From the NCBI GenBank assembly GCA_964036045.1, contig OZ038380.1:171181245-171245244 (forward strand): a stretch of DNA of 64,000 nt. Reading direction: 5' to 3'. Each line of letters starts with the position of its first letter. Position 1 is the first letter of the stretch. The DNA comes from Eutreptiella sp. 'Long Island Sound 2002' (Eukaryota > Euglenozoa > Euglenophyceae > Eutreptiales > Eutreptiaceae). Both the position numbers and the translations under genes were made by a program. The notes under the pieces are model-generated. The model saw only the letters and a list, made by a program, of their open reading frames with translations. It made no database searches and was not told the origin of the DNA. This document shows, one piece after another, positions 10,693 to 21,792 of the stretch.

Positions 10693-10884
10693 GTGGGTGG
10701 GGGGGGGGGTATGAGGGCAAAAAAAAAGTTTGTGTCCCTGAAATGGGCCTCCCTTTTTTTCGGTTTATTCATAATTTCATTTTTCCCCAAAGGCAAATTT
10801 CTTTGGTTTTCGGTGGGTGGGTGGTTTGGCCTGGGGGGGTGGGGGTCCGCCAGATCATCCCCCCCCCCCCTCCTGTATCTGCCT
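10693..10884. other. Presumed intron start, G-rich
   Basis: GC-rich coding sequence gives way abruptly to G-runs, A-runs and T-runs (GTGGGTGGGGGG onwards), consistent with an intron beginning at 10693. No coding signal. Confidence 0.4.
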
Positions 10885-11055
10885 TTCCATTGCCAGTCCC
10901 ATCGCCATCCCCACCAACATCCGCGTCCCCATCCCCATCCGCATATGCCTCGCCATCGGCGTCCCCATCCCCATATGACTCGCTATCTGCGTCCCCGTCA
11001 CCATCGGCATCCCCATCCCCGTCCCTATCGGCATCCCCATCGCCTTCTGTTGGCC
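10885..11055. repeat. CATCSC hexamer minisatellite
   Basis: Imperfect tandem six-base units such as CATCCC, CATCGG and CGTCCC. It lies in the presumed intron or 3' flank of the MINDY4 exon. Confidence 0.75.
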
Positions 11056-12454
11056 CCCTCCCGCCCCAACTGCGGTCAAGGGACCGAAACGTCAGGGAAC
11101 CGCGCTTCCTGTGGTTTGAGAAAAAGCGCAGTTTGCGTGCATTTAAGCAGGGATTTTCGTGGCTTCATGCTGGTGGATGATGCGAATACTGCTGCGCAGC
11201 CCACGGCAACAATGTTAGCCACTTCCATTATCTCCTCCACCATCAATCACCAGTTGCCCGATCTGCACCACTGCACACCAACCACCTACCCCCCCCCCCC
11301 CCCCCTTGCGCTAAGCGCGCTCGCCGGGAGTAGTGCTGAGCGCAGAGTTGAAGATTAATGCCGTTTGGATCCTGAATGTGTTGGTGCCACGACCCGCCAC
11401 CGATGGATAAACGGTGGGCCAACACAGCGGTTTGGTGGATCTTCACGACCTCGGACTTCGACTTCGGAATGCACAGTGGCGAGAGGCCAGTAGGTGCCGC
11501 CAATGACAAACAAACCAACACCATGGCCTCATGCCACACGCCCACCCCCTGCAGGCTGGCTTAGGGCCCATATGACCATCGTGCGACCAGACCTCAGCTG
11601 TGCTTGTACCTTAAATCAGGGATTTTCGTGAGTTTGTGGCACGAATGATCACAAATGTATTTTGGCGGGTTCCTTCTTTGTTCAGGCTGTTCCATGTTGG
11701 ATTCTGACTGTGACACACACAATGCCCCTGAGCACTCACAACCACAAGACATTGCTCCTGCTGATGCAACTGCTCCTGCTGACCGTGGTTTTCTTGTACC
11801 AAAAAAATGGCATAGCACGGCCCTTGGCACAAACCAACGTGACGGGGGGGGGGGGGGGCGGGGGGCACATTTCCTGGTAGATGGGCCACGGTCTTGCGGG
11901 CTCTCTTCTTTGGTCATTGAGACACGGGACAGAGTAGAAAACAATCCTGACAATTTGGGCCTCCGACCGGCTGAAAGTAGACTCCGGATAACCATGAATG
12001 GTCCTGCTACAGATGTTGCCACCGGCCAAACTTGCACCAAGACATCTGCACGCGTGCACATGCTCAGTTCCCTGGGCAAACACACAAATGCGTGAAATCG
12101 CTCACACAACCCCCCATTCCTACTGCTGCTTCTGTATCAAATATTTGATCTGTCCCCATCCCCATCTCTTTGTCTCACAACACTCATCCGCCAATATCGC
12201 TTCTTTATGCTCAGCAGAGTCTTTAGGGGCCTGCCAACTGGTGCGGATGTGGGAGCAGAAGGTGCGGGTGGCCCGCTCTGGCTGGGAGGTCCATAAGCTG
12301 TCAGAAAAGGCTCTGTCATGCCCAAATGGGGCATCATCACAAAACCAAATCTCCTGTTTCCTCTTCTGTGTCTCAATGCAACTTCTTTGTTCTGCAGCGA
12401 CACTGGCAACGGCGCAGGAGGTGATGTAAATTGTGAGGGTTCGCTGAATACCGC
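11056..12454. other. No gene recognised
   Basis: Mixed sequence with a C-run at 11290-11307 and a G-run at 11843-11859. No domain-bearing frame is visible. Confidence 0.5.
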
Positions 12455-12545
12455 TCACTGTGAGTGACTGTGAGTGTGAGTGAGTGAGTGAGTGAGTGTG
12501 TGTGTGTGTGTATGTGCGCGCGCGTGCGCGTGCGTGCGTGCGTCC

Positions 12546-12590
<45 letters not shown>

Positions 12591-12605
12591 CGTGTGCGCG
12601 TCGGT
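12455..12605. repeat. (GTGA)n/(GT)n/(GC-GT)n microsatellite
   Basis: GTGAGTGA units pass into GTGTGTGT, then GCGCGTGCGTGC, then about 40 bp of pure GT. Alternating purine-pyrimidine sequence of this kind can adopt Z-DNA. Confidence 0.9.
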
Positions 12606-13354
12606 GAACGTTTGGGTACCAATGTGTGTTTGAGGGAGCGTCACAATCTCAGAGGGAAACCAGATCGCTAGACGCTTTGGACACAAGGGGGTCAGACCTG
12701 TGGGAGGTGCCCCAGCTACCCCCTCCCTCCCTTGCAAGAACAACGGTAAAAGCGCTGAAAACAACGGAAGCAAGCCACCTGTTGTTCTGACAAGGCGTTG
12801 TTGACGCGCACCTCAGTGCCTGGTCCATGAATGATGACCTGCACGCCTGGATACCAGACAAAACTTTATCTTCACAGACAACCCGAATCTAGAACCGCCA
12901 AAGCCCATGGTTCCAAAAGTTGCGAAACAACACCTTGTGTTGTTCTGAAACGGGCGTTGTTCTCGCAAGGCAGGGTAGGCCAGTGGGCAACCGTCAGGAC
13001 CACCATGGTTGGTGGCGTGTTTGTGTGTTGTTGGTGATTAGTCTCAGTTCCCCCGCTGCATCTCCCACTGCCCACACCGCAGGCCCTTGGAACATTCCCC
13101 GTGCACGAACCGCGGGCGCGGCGCAGGGGCTGGGGACTGAAAGTAGGAGATTGGGCCGGGGAATGGGGCTGCAGGCCGGGCACCAGGTAAGGAATTCATG
13201 CCAGAAAAAGATTCAGGCTGCGACAGGGCATGTCCTTTTGCACCTCTGGCTTTACCGGCGCATGGGGCAGTGTGACGAATGGGTGCTTGTCAAGACTTAG
13301 CCTATTTCCCGCTGTCCTGGCATGCAAACAAAAGAACTGTACTGCACCCATTTG

Positions 13355-13356
<2 letters not shown>
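12606..13356. other. No gene recognised
   Basis: Unassigned sequence between microsatellites. Several sites resemble acceptors and donors, but no frame carries a recognisable domain. Confidence 0.4.
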
Positions 13357-13389
<33 letters not shown>

Positions 13390-13560
13390 ACACACACACA
13401 CACATACGCACACACAGCACTGCACTCATTGATATTTTTGCGGGTGCACGCACACACGCATGCGCGCAACGTACGCACACACGCACACGCACACACACAC
13501 GCACATGCACACGCACACGCACACGCACACGCACACGCACACGCACACAGACACACACAA
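13357..13560. repeat. (CA)n and (CACG)n microsatellite
   Basis: Two blocks of CA repeats separated by about 60 bp of unique sequence. The second has repeated CACGCACACG units. Confidence 0.9.
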
Positions 13561-14629
13561 TGAACTGCATTGATTCCTTTGTTTACAGACCATGCCGGCA
13601 TTGTGGCCTCCTCAACCCTACCCATCATCCTGCCCCCCACCTCCTCCCATTTGGTGCCACGCTTTTGCAAGACCACTGGTCGAAGTACAAGGATGTGTTT
13701 GAATACTATCTGATATCTGTAAAGCAAATGCTGCTGTGAGTATGGCACACGAGTAACGTCATGCGGTTGAAGAGGAATTTCCTTCTTGCTTTGTAGCCGT
13801 GAATTTCACTTTTCTTTTACACGGGTTGCATTGAAGGATGGAGATGTACTGCTCAACCTGATTCTGAAACTCGGTGGTCTCTCTGAAGAAGTAGCCGGCA
13901 CATGTATGACGTGCACAGAATACACAGCATGTGTGAACATACACGGCTTGTAATGCGTGCCCAGAAAATCTTTTTTTTGCATCATGCAAAGGTTAGCTGG
14001 AGAGCAACGCTGCATACCAGGTAAGTTGCAGCCTATGCCCAGGACACCAGAGAGCCCGAGTGCTGTGGGCTCCAGCCCGGAAGTAGGGCTCGGAGGGCTC
14101 AGTGTCTCCCGGAAGCACAACCTGCCAAGCCCTCAGAGGGGTGCCTGCTCACCCCTGGGGCTGCTGGTGTGCCACCGCGTTTATTTTAATATGGAGCAGC
14201 AGAGTGTCATCTATGGTAACGGCAGTCCCTTCAGCCATTGGTGCATGTGCAGCTTTATGCCCGATCACACATGCGCCTGTGTGATTCCACAGTATAAACA
14301 ATGCAGTAGTGGAAGAGTATTGTATGGGTTTTGGGAGATTGCCTCACTCAGGGCCCACCTCCTTTTATCCCTGGTATACATGCAGAGACAGAAAGACAGA
14401 CATACTTATATACGTGTACTCATGTGCCGGTGTAGGTGTGTAGGTGTGCTCATACAGACGCATGCTCACAGATAGATATACATACAAAAGGGCTAGCACC
14501 AACAGGCTCTGACCCTGCCCGAAGACACTGGCGCTCGCCACACGGGTGTAAGCGCAGAGCTTACCTGGGCAAATGGTGCATCCCTGGCATGCTCACATAC
14601 ACATTCATGCATGCATGCAGGCATGTATG
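13561..14629. other. No gene recognised
   Basis: Unassigned intergenic sequence; no supportable feature. Confidence 0.4.
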
Positions 14630-14795
14630 TACGTACGAATGTATGTATGTATGTATTTATGTACATATGTATGTATGTACGTATGTATGTATGTATGTAT
14701 GTATGTATGTATGTATGTATGTATGTATGTATGTATGTATGTATGTATGTGTATGTATGTATGTATGTATGTGTATGTACGTATGTATGAATGTA
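14630..14795. repeat. (TATG)n tetranucleotide microsatellite
   Basis: Roughly 160 bp of TATG units with a few CGTA and TTTA interruptions. Confidence 0.9.
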
Positions 14796-16825
14796 TTGGT
14801 ATCGGCGAGACGGTGTATGTTCGGGGAGGTGTTTCCCCTAGAAGTATGGCAGTCACCTCATGTGTGGCGACATGACTGGTAGTTGGTCTGTCGGTCTGCA
14901 GGGCAATACACATTGTAAGATTCAGTTCATTCTTGCATTTTTCAGATGCATTCTGACAATTCAGGTGTCGATTATTGTAGATAGTTAGTCAGTATTACCC
15001 TGTGAAGCCTTGCCTCTCCATTCTTTATACTGACTGCTGATTCGAGGTTTCCTCGAGTGCTTGCTCGCACACAGGGTGTGCCCGACGAAAGGTATTCTGG
15101 TGCCTTAGTTCATGCCAAAACTGCACTGTTTAACAGTCCCTGGCCACTTTTTCAGGACGGTAGTGACAATGGACATCACCAAGCACACATAGTTCACACC
15201 ATTGTCAGAGGGAGGGTTGGGTGATAAGGTGATTCACAACCCTCTCCTCATGCCATTCTGGGCATGCGCTCAAGCGAAGTAGAATGATATGAAGGGAAAG
15301 CAGTTGCCGTTGGCAGTAGCTTAATATTGGGTTGATGTTCGACCTACAGACCTCCACTGTTGTATCCTCCCTCAGTCTGTAATACCGAGTTTCTTTTTAC
15401 TTGGCACCAGTTAAGCAAATTTCGGAATGTAGAAATCGAAATGAACCAGACAAATAATGCCCTGCCCCTCTCCCCATGCCTGTGTGCGTGCGTGCGTGTG
15501 TGTGTGTGTGTGTGTGTGTGGGGCTGCTCCGCAGCTCCTGAGGATTTTCCTCCAACCGCTTTTCTTCTGCCTTTACTCTTGTTTTCGCGGTTGCCAACTT
15601 GCGTCTGTGCACTGGACCGCCCCCCACCACTTTGCTTGTCATCATGCCTCGTCGCTACAGGAGCGCCTGGGTCCTCCCCCTGTGCACAGGATTGCACACT
15701 TACAAACAACTGCCAACCCTTCGCGGATCTGGGCTGGGCGCAGACCATGAAGTGAGTCACAGGGCCCCTAGCTTCTCGTAACAGCACCTGCCCTGCCATC
15801 TGTTGCAACCTTGTCTTCTGACATGCTCAGTCTATCTTGGAGATGGCCTGGTCACAGCACCGCACTGCAACCAACGGACGTGACGTCCGCAGCTACACCT
15901 AGTGCTCATCCAGGGCTCTGTATGCCCCTGCAAGTTGTCACTTTCACACTACGTTTGAGGCATGCACCAGGAGCATGCACACAGTGCAAGGAACAAATTA
16001 TGCTCTGTATGCCACTCAACGCTTTGAACTAATGGAGACACACACCTTGTGTGGCAGAGGACTACATCGGTGGGTGGAGGACCTATGCGACAATCGTGGC
16101 CATACACATTCACACTGAAACACAATGGCATAGTGGAGCTCTAACACTTCTGCTGCCTTCTTTCAAAGGCTGTCAAGGTACAGCTCACATTGCTTACTGC
16201 TTCTATCTGGCATATCACTAGGTGCACTTTGTGTCGCTTAGTCGCTGTGAGGAGAACTGATTATATAACGAAAAATCAATTCAATTATCGTCAGTTTGCC
16301 TTGCCCGCTCTGTGTTTTTTCTTGAAAACAATTTATGGGTTTTCCCCCAGGGGTGAAACTGCAGGAAGTTTTCAAAACAGAGCGTGAGTGACAGCTCACA
16401 AGAGCATAAGTGTTTCCAAATTTCCATTTCATTCACCAATGTCACACCGACAATTCATCACTTTACAACCGTTCTATTTTCGTACCATATCACCATCTCT
16501 CATGATTCAATTCAACTCGTCAAATATTTCATTTACAAGAAATTACCTGTTTTTACAGGAACTACTGGGCACCTTGGTGACCCAGTGGCCTAATGAAAGC
16601 CACACAACTATACTTTCACTCCAACACTCACCTTTTCTGTATTTTAACGACACCTACACATATCACACGGCCCCCAAAGCCAATCAGCTACTTCAGGTTC
16701 TTCACGGTAACTCTGTGGCACCTCCGGTGCCTCGGGATGCCCCTTCAGGTTGGATAGCTATGTGATAATGTATCCTTAGTGTTCCAAACTCTCGAACTCG
16801 CGCTGATAAATTTGTGACGTCTTAA
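14796..16825. other. No gene recognised
   Basis: Unassigned, apart from a 37-bp (GT)n tract at 15485-15521. Short open frames show no family signature. Sequence near 16400-16780 is C/A-rich and may be non-coding flank of the integrase remnant that follows. Confidence 0.4.
15485..15521. repeat. (GT)n microsatellite
   Basis: A GCGTGCGTGC lead-in followed by pure GT repeats. Confidence 0.9.
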
Positions 16826-16992
16826 AAAGATGTGTATGTGATCCAAGTGGGGAACAACAAAGCGGTGGAGTGGGATCACACTCAGTTGCTCCCGCGGGAA
16901 CCGGATCCCCACGGCCGTGCCGTCACCTTTGAGTTCACCGCGGACGCCTTCGACTCCGACAACGACGGGGAGGAGGACGAGTACACCGCCGA
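16826..16992 (+). pseudogene. Gypsy integrase C-terminal fragment, left piece
   Basis: The frame opens after a TAA at 16823-16825 and reads YVIQVGNNKAVEWDHTQLLP, then an acidic linker ending GEEDEYTA. In chromodomain gypsy elements the integrase C terminus and an acidic linker lead directly into the chromodomain. Here the chromodomain resumes at 19566, after a 2.57-kb insertion flanked by ACCGCCGA on both sides. Nothing recognisable as RT or the integrase core precedes it, so only the 3' end of the gene survives or is present here. Confidence 0.55.
16985..16992. repeat. Target-site duplication, left
   Basis: ACCGCCGA, identical to 19566-19573. The 8-bp length suits hAT-type transposons. Confidence 0.75.
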
Positions 16993-17243
16993 TAGTGATG
17001 GGAATGAGACTTTTTTTGCCCAAATGAAATGAGCGATTTTTTTTTCTCGTTTTAATGGACAATTTTTTTTTTGTTTCATATGAAATGAGCGATTTTTGTT
17101 TCTCGTTTCATTTTTTTCGATATGTGTTGGCATAGTTGATGTGACCAAAAAACAACGAGGCATTGTTGATGTTATCTCAAGGCAACGATGAGTGCAATTC
17201 CTACGATGAATGGTACCCGTTGAATACACATTTTGGCCAATAC

Positions 17244-17271
17244 GGCCATACGAAGTTAGAATTCTGTTTTG
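17244..17271. repeat. Internal inverted repeat, left arm
   Basis: 28 bp starting GGCCATACGAAG, exactly complementary to 18998-19025, about 1.73 kb apart within the hAT-like element. Both arms lie next to a GGTCGGTCGG motif. Confidence 0.85.
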
Positions 17272-17897
17272 TGTTTTTGTATTTTGAAAAAACGGGGTCG
17301 GTCGGTCGGTGTGACCCCAACCCAAAAGACTTTGCCGTGGCATGTGCACCGCCTTACCTTTGCAACTACATTGCATCCTTTGGTGATTAAACACTCTTTT
17401 GGCCATGTTCCAACGGTCCATCTGCTGTCCACATTGCATCTTTTACGATGAACCATACTTTGACCCACACTTCGCAATGCACTCTGCTATTCAATGTGCA
17501 TCTCTTTTTTGTTGTTGCTTGCATGACACAAAGACACATTGAACTACCTTCCCGAAATCCAAAAGCTTCAGACCGGGTGGATGTGAAGGTCACCTACCTA
17601 TAGCCACCTGCACACCTCAGTGGGTCTAAAAACCTGTTAAGTGGTCATGGCACACAACCTGAAGTGCTCATGGCACGGAAAAAAGATAGTATGAAAATAC
17701 TAAAACAAAACCTCTGTTTTTTCAAAACAAAAGCAGGTAAACAAAAGAAAAGACACTCTGCTCACAAGCAGGCAGGTGCACAGCAAAACAAATGAAAAAA
17801 ATGAGCAGTTCACAGTCAGTGCAAAGTGCAAAGCACGGCTTACCCAGCCACTGCTTAAAAGTGAACAAATTTGTATGCACATGAAATAAAGCAAAGG

Positions 17898-17990
17898 CAC
17901 TGTGCTGTGCTGTGCTATGCTGTGCTCTGTTGTGATGTGCTGTGCTGTGTTGTGCTGTGCTGTGCTGTGTTGTGCCATGCTGTGCCATAA
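17898..17990. repeat. TGTGC/TGTGT pentamer minisatellite
   Basis: Imperfect tandem GCTGT units inside the hAT-like element. Confidence 0.8.
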
Positions 17991-18182
17991 ATGCATGCTT
18001 GCTGCCATGCTGCCATGCTGCTTGGTGCCATAAATGTGCACGTAAGTGCTCTGCATCCAGCGAAAGCAAAGTAGCGCCAAAGGCCGCCACAAGATGGTAT
18101 ACTTGACAACCAGACAAGCCTGGCCCTGACATGTATCACTGGGCATATCAGCCCACAAACAAAAGGAAGGCAAGCCCTCCTT

Positions 18183-18296
18183 GCAGCGCAGCACCTTGGG
18201 TGCACTCGTTAGCGACATTCTGAGTGTCTCCTCGCAGCGCAGCACGTTGGGCGCACTCGTTAGCGCCATTCTGAGTGTCTCCTTGCAGCGCAGCAA
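18183..18296 (-). repeat. 57-bp tandem duplication
   Basis: Two units sharing GCAGCGCAGCAC(C/G)TTGGG, CACTCGTTAGCG and CATTCTGAGTGTCTCC, followed by a partial third. They keep a minus-strand frame open (RCKETLRMALTSAP-like units), but no gene is recognised. Confidence 0.8.
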
Positions 18297-18997
18297 CCAT
18301 ACCCAAGGTGTCGGCAGCTTGCAGCAACGGGTCGACTTTGCTGTGTAACGCACGTTGTGAACTGGCGATGTCCTCCAGCTTCTGCACCGCGCACGCTGCT
18401 TCAGTCCTGTGAGGCACAAAGAGCGAACGAATGAAACTCACCAACAGCCTGTGGTCAGTCAAATGACCCACGAACACTCAAATGACAGTCACAGCACCCA
18501 CGAACAATCCAAGGACACTCACGGCACGCACCCACACTCAAGTAGTGGACACAGGACTCACAAACACTCAATGGGCAAGCAGCAGCAACAGCAGCAGCAA
18601 GAGCGGCAAGCAGCTGCTGCGGGGGGGCGGCGACGGCAAACCTTCTGCTTGTCTGCAGCTCTTGACGGTTTTTATTCCTCTTCTTCTGATTTTATCTCCT
18701 GCAGCTTCTTGCGGATCTTCTCTTTGCTCTCTTTCGTCTCCTCTTCGTTCCCTCCTGTTATTTTTCTATTTCTTCTTCACGCCCAACACTGACAGAGAGA
18801 GCAGCAACGGATGTGAAGGCAGCAGGACTGCTACACCTTTGCAATTTTTTTTAGATGAAAAGGAGACAAATGACATAACATAAAGCACACCTTTTCCCGT
18901 AAATCTTCGTTATTCAGTATCCAGCCCAGTGAACGGGATGTGCGCGCTTTTCGACGGATGCTGCCGGGGGAATTTTGGTAGGGTCGGTCGGCAAACG

Positions 18998-19025
18998 CAA
19001 AACAGAATTCTAACTTCGTATGGCC
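18998..19025. repeat. Internal inverted repeat, right arm
   Basis: Exact reverse complement of 17244-17271. Confidence 0.85.
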
Positions 19026-19565
19026 TACCTCCTTCAAAGAACCTTATCACGTAAAACAAGCCATTGTTAACACCAGTTGTATCATGGTTTGCTTTAGTAT
19101 TCATTATATGATATGAAGTCGGAGGCTTCCGCATTTCTAAATACCAATGCTACTCATTGGTGAAATGCTTTTGCCACTATGTCATTCAACAAACCTTATC
19201 GTGAATACCAACCCTTTTGCTCAATGCTTTGCTTTACTCTTCACGATGTTGTATCAGGCCGGGGCCTTGTGCACTTTTTAAAAGCTCTAGGCAATAACAA
19301 CAACCATCCAAAAGCCTCTAGGAAATACAACAATGCAAATACCCCAACACCATACTGTCAAAAACACAAGGAGTGCTTGAGGGAGCTGATTGTTGAGCCT
19401 GAAGCATCGCAGTGTGATTGATTCGGATGCCAGTTTCTCATTTTCTCGAAAAACAGTGTGTTTTTCATGAAATGAGCGATTTTTTTTCTCGTTTCATATG
19501 AAATGAGCGATTATTTTTTCTCGCACCACTTTTTTCGAGATTTTTTAATCTCATTCCCATCAATA

Positions 19566-19573
19566 ACCGCCGA
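19566..19573. repeat. Target-site duplication, right
   Basis: ACCGCCGA, identical to 16985-16992. Confidence 0.75.
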
Positions 19574-19789
19574 GCGCATCCTCTCGGACAAGCCCGATCC
19601 CAGCACAGGGGGGGACGGCTATACAAGGTCCGATGGAAGGGTTTTGCTGCATCGAGGGACTCGTGGGAACCTCCAAGCAGCTTTGTGCCGCGGTACACGT
19701 CCGTGTGGTTGGACTACCTCAAAGCCAAGAAAATCAAGTTGGATGTCAAAGATGTGCTGGTTCACTTGGTCGTGGGCGACCGAGATTGA
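19566..19789 (+). pseudogene. Chromodomain, right piece of the integrase fragment
   Basis: The frame that continues the left piece reads TAERILSDKPDPSTGG, the first strand of a chromodomain. After a G7 run at 19609-19615 the match shifts frame and continues as YKVRWKGF, SWEPPSSF and WLDYLKAKK, the aromatic-cage region and C-terminal helix of the fold. The frame shift in a homopolymer may be a real decay mutation or a sequencing error. Chromodomains on gypsy integrases bind methylated histone H3 tails and guide integration into heterochromatin. Ends at TGA 19787-19789. Confidence 0.7.
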
Positions 19790-20264
19790 GGCCATCACTC
19801 CTTATGCATATTTTTGTGCATCCACATGTTTGCATTTCATTTCTTTGCCGTAGTGGTGCATGTGCCAAGGCTCGGAACCTCCCAAGTACCCCCCACCCCA
19901 ATTTCATTGACATGAGACGGGCATTTGGAACCAAGATCAGTCTTGGGTTGTGTCCCCTAGCACCCCAGGGGTAACGCGGGGATGCACAGTGCAAAATAAG
20001 TCTTGGGTTGTGTTCATTTTTTTCAGTGTGCACAATCGGTCACCGCTTGCTCAGGGGACTTACAACCCCTCATAATTTCCTATTTTTTTGGGTGGAGCCT
20101 TTGGTAAGTGCATCGGCGGGAGCGACACCCCCGCTATATGGGATCGTTCGTGGACTTCTACTTAGCCCACGCAAACTGCACCCTGTTTTTCACCTCAAGG
20201 GCGGCATTTGTGTGCCAAAAAAAGACGCGCAGTTTCCGCGTGTTTCCACCTGAAAACTGAGAGT
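19790..20264. other. No gene recognised
   Basis: Unassigned. Repeats of GTCTTGGGTTGTGT occur at about 19940 and 19999. Confidence 0.4.
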
Positions 20265-20382
20265 TAAGAAACGGAGGAATCTCATAATATATTTTTTTAG
20301 GCTATCAGCGGAATGCAAGTAGTCAGAGGTATGAAAAAACTTTTTTTTGGCATGTTGAGTGCGCGAGGCCTCGCGCACTCAA
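20265..20382 (+). repeat. Direct duplication ending in a palindrome, copy 1
   Basis: Shares with 20760-20875 the ordered landmarks GGAATCTCA, GGCTATC, GAATGCAAGTAGTC, GGTAT-CAAAAA-like sequence and CATGTTGAGTGCGCGAG. Copies are about 495 bp apart and well diverged. Confidence 0.65.
20355..20382. repeat. Perfect 28-bp palindrome
   Basis: TTGAGTGCGCGAGG followed by its exact reverse complement, no spacer. Related imperfect copies lie at 20847-20875 and 21001-21032. It could extrude as a cruciform, serve as a dimeric protein site, or form an RNA hairpin. Confidence 0.85.
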
Positions 20383-20759
20383 TGATGCAAAATGTGTATT
20401 ACCCCATGGTCCTGAATAAACAGTATTCCATGCCAAATGAGCCTCTGATGTATTCACCGGTGCCTCATGGTGTACCGTTCGGGTCATGTCAGCAGCAAGA
20501 GTGGTCAATCAATTGACGCTTTGTACACGCCATGCACTATGTAAGGTGTAATAGATCTAAAAAGGCGGGTTGCCCTAAGTACTTGCTAAACACACGATTT
20601 TCTGTTAGTTTACCTACAGATGAGGTGCCCAGCCTCCCATCTTTTGGGGCTGTACAACAGTTTGTCAGAAGGGCTAGGTCACAGGACCTATGAAGCAAGT
20701 GCTCTAGAGGAGGATAGTCTAATCGCTACTCTTGAGCTCACTGTTTTCACAGGATTCCT

Positions 20760-20875
20760 AAAGGGGGGAATCTCAAAAACCCTTTTGGAGGCTATCGGCA
20801 GAATGCAAGTAGTCGGGGGTATTCAAAAACCCATGATTCTAGCATGTTGAGTGCGCGAGCCCTAGCGCACTGAGT
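20760..20875 (+). repeat. Direct duplication ending in a palindrome, copy 2
   Basis: See copy 1 at 20265-20382. Its palindrome (TTGAGTGCGCGAG, then CCTAGCGCACTGAGT) has several mismatches. Confidence 0.65.
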
Positions 20876-21000
20876 GTTCCGCTGTGCAAGTCTTTAACCC
20901 ATATTGAATCTTGCAATTTTGCGTTTGCTCCATCCTTGCTTCATGCCACCTCCGATGTCAAAATGTGATCTCAAAAAAGCCTGAAAATCTCACTTCAGCT

Positions 21001-21032
21001 GGCTGAGTGCGCGAGGCCTCGAGCACTCAGCC
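21001..21032. repeat. Palindrome, third copy (32 bp, one mismatch pair)
   Basis: GGCTGAGTGCGCGAGG pairs with the following CCTCGAGCACTCAGCC except at one position. The core is the same as in the 20355 copy, but the outer base pairs changed together (TT/AA to GGC/GCC), so pairing is preserved. Confidence 0.8.
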
Positions 21033-21555
21033 TCCCATAATAAGTATTTTTTCATGTGGACATGTACCAGATGTGTGAACAGCGCCCATCTTTAATAGTT
21101 TTCCAGACGATCCAAAAATTGGTATTCTTCAACTTAGCTAACAAAATACTTTTTCGGGGAAAATGACCGGTAAACCCTCTGATTTTGGACTAAAGAATGG
21201 ATATTTGACCCCCCTAAAAACAGCAAAAAATGGGCAAAACTGATGAAAAATGCATTTTTTGGGAGGATTTGAAAAACAGAATTTTCAAGATGGCAAAAAA
21301 AACTATTTTCTTCGGTGACAAAATCTAGGTGCTTAGGTGAAACAAAGGGGGTGCAGTTTGCGTGGGCTAAGTTCTAGGTTGGAATTCCAGAGTCTACGGG
21401 GGATATGAAGTTGATATTTATTTGTTTCGATCTCCTCACCCACCTTGCTTTGTTGCTTTGTTTTCGCTATTTTTTGGAGCGATGGCACCTATTTGGAGGT
21501 TGCCGGATGCCATGGGGACCACCGGTTGTGCTAAATCCCTCCCCAACTACTACTT
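21033..21555. other. No gene recognised
   Basis: AT-rich unassigned sequence. Confidence 0.4.
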
Positions 21556-21792
21556 CTATTTTTTAGCACACCACGTTCTATTTTTAGAACACTTGCGCTA
21601 TTTTTAGCAGCAAAATTTCTATTTTTAGAACTCCACCATACCGGCCCCGTTTCGCGTTTCGTCTGAATCTGCAGCGTTCGAATAGCTGTCGCCGTCGCAT
21701 TGGTGAGGTCCGTTTCCCTCCAGGGTCCCTCAATTTGGAGATTTAAATTTTTCGCGTGTGCTATTTTTAGTAATTAATGTTACTCTTTTTAG
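21556..21792. promoter_or_regulatory. Cluster of CTATTTTTAG motifs
   Basis: CTA-T5/6-TAG occurs at 21556, 21578, 21598, 21619 and 21761, with a near copy CTCTTTTTAG at 21783. The ten-base motif matches the MADS-box/MEF2-type consensus CTA(A/T)4TAG. Whether it is a regulatory cluster or a diverged local repeat cannot be told from sequence alone. Confidence 0.3.

Larger units (their letters stand above)
16993..19565. mobile_element. hAT-like non-autonomous DNA transposon
   Basis: Termini are TAGTGATGGGAATGAGA and, on the opposite strand, TATTGATGGGAATGAGA: a 17-bp inverted repeat with one mismatch. The 5' YANNG start and the 8-bp ACCGCCGA target duplication fit the hAT superfamily. Removing the element rejoins an integrase linker to its chromodomain in frame. 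Both ends carry copies of an AAATGAGCGATTTTTTTTCT motif (17022-17105 and 19468-19530). An exact 28-bp inverted repeat lies inside (17244-17271 with 18998-19025). No transposase is encoded, so it would need one supplied in trans. Confidence 0.7.

Noticed and set aside
9825-10796. 323-codon minus-strand open frame
   Set aside because: Antisense shadow of the GC-rich MINDY4 exon; Arg/Pro/His-rich composition is typical of such shadows.
12120-12773. 217-codon minus-strand frame with poly-His/Thr
   Set aside because: Translation of the (GT)n microsatellite.
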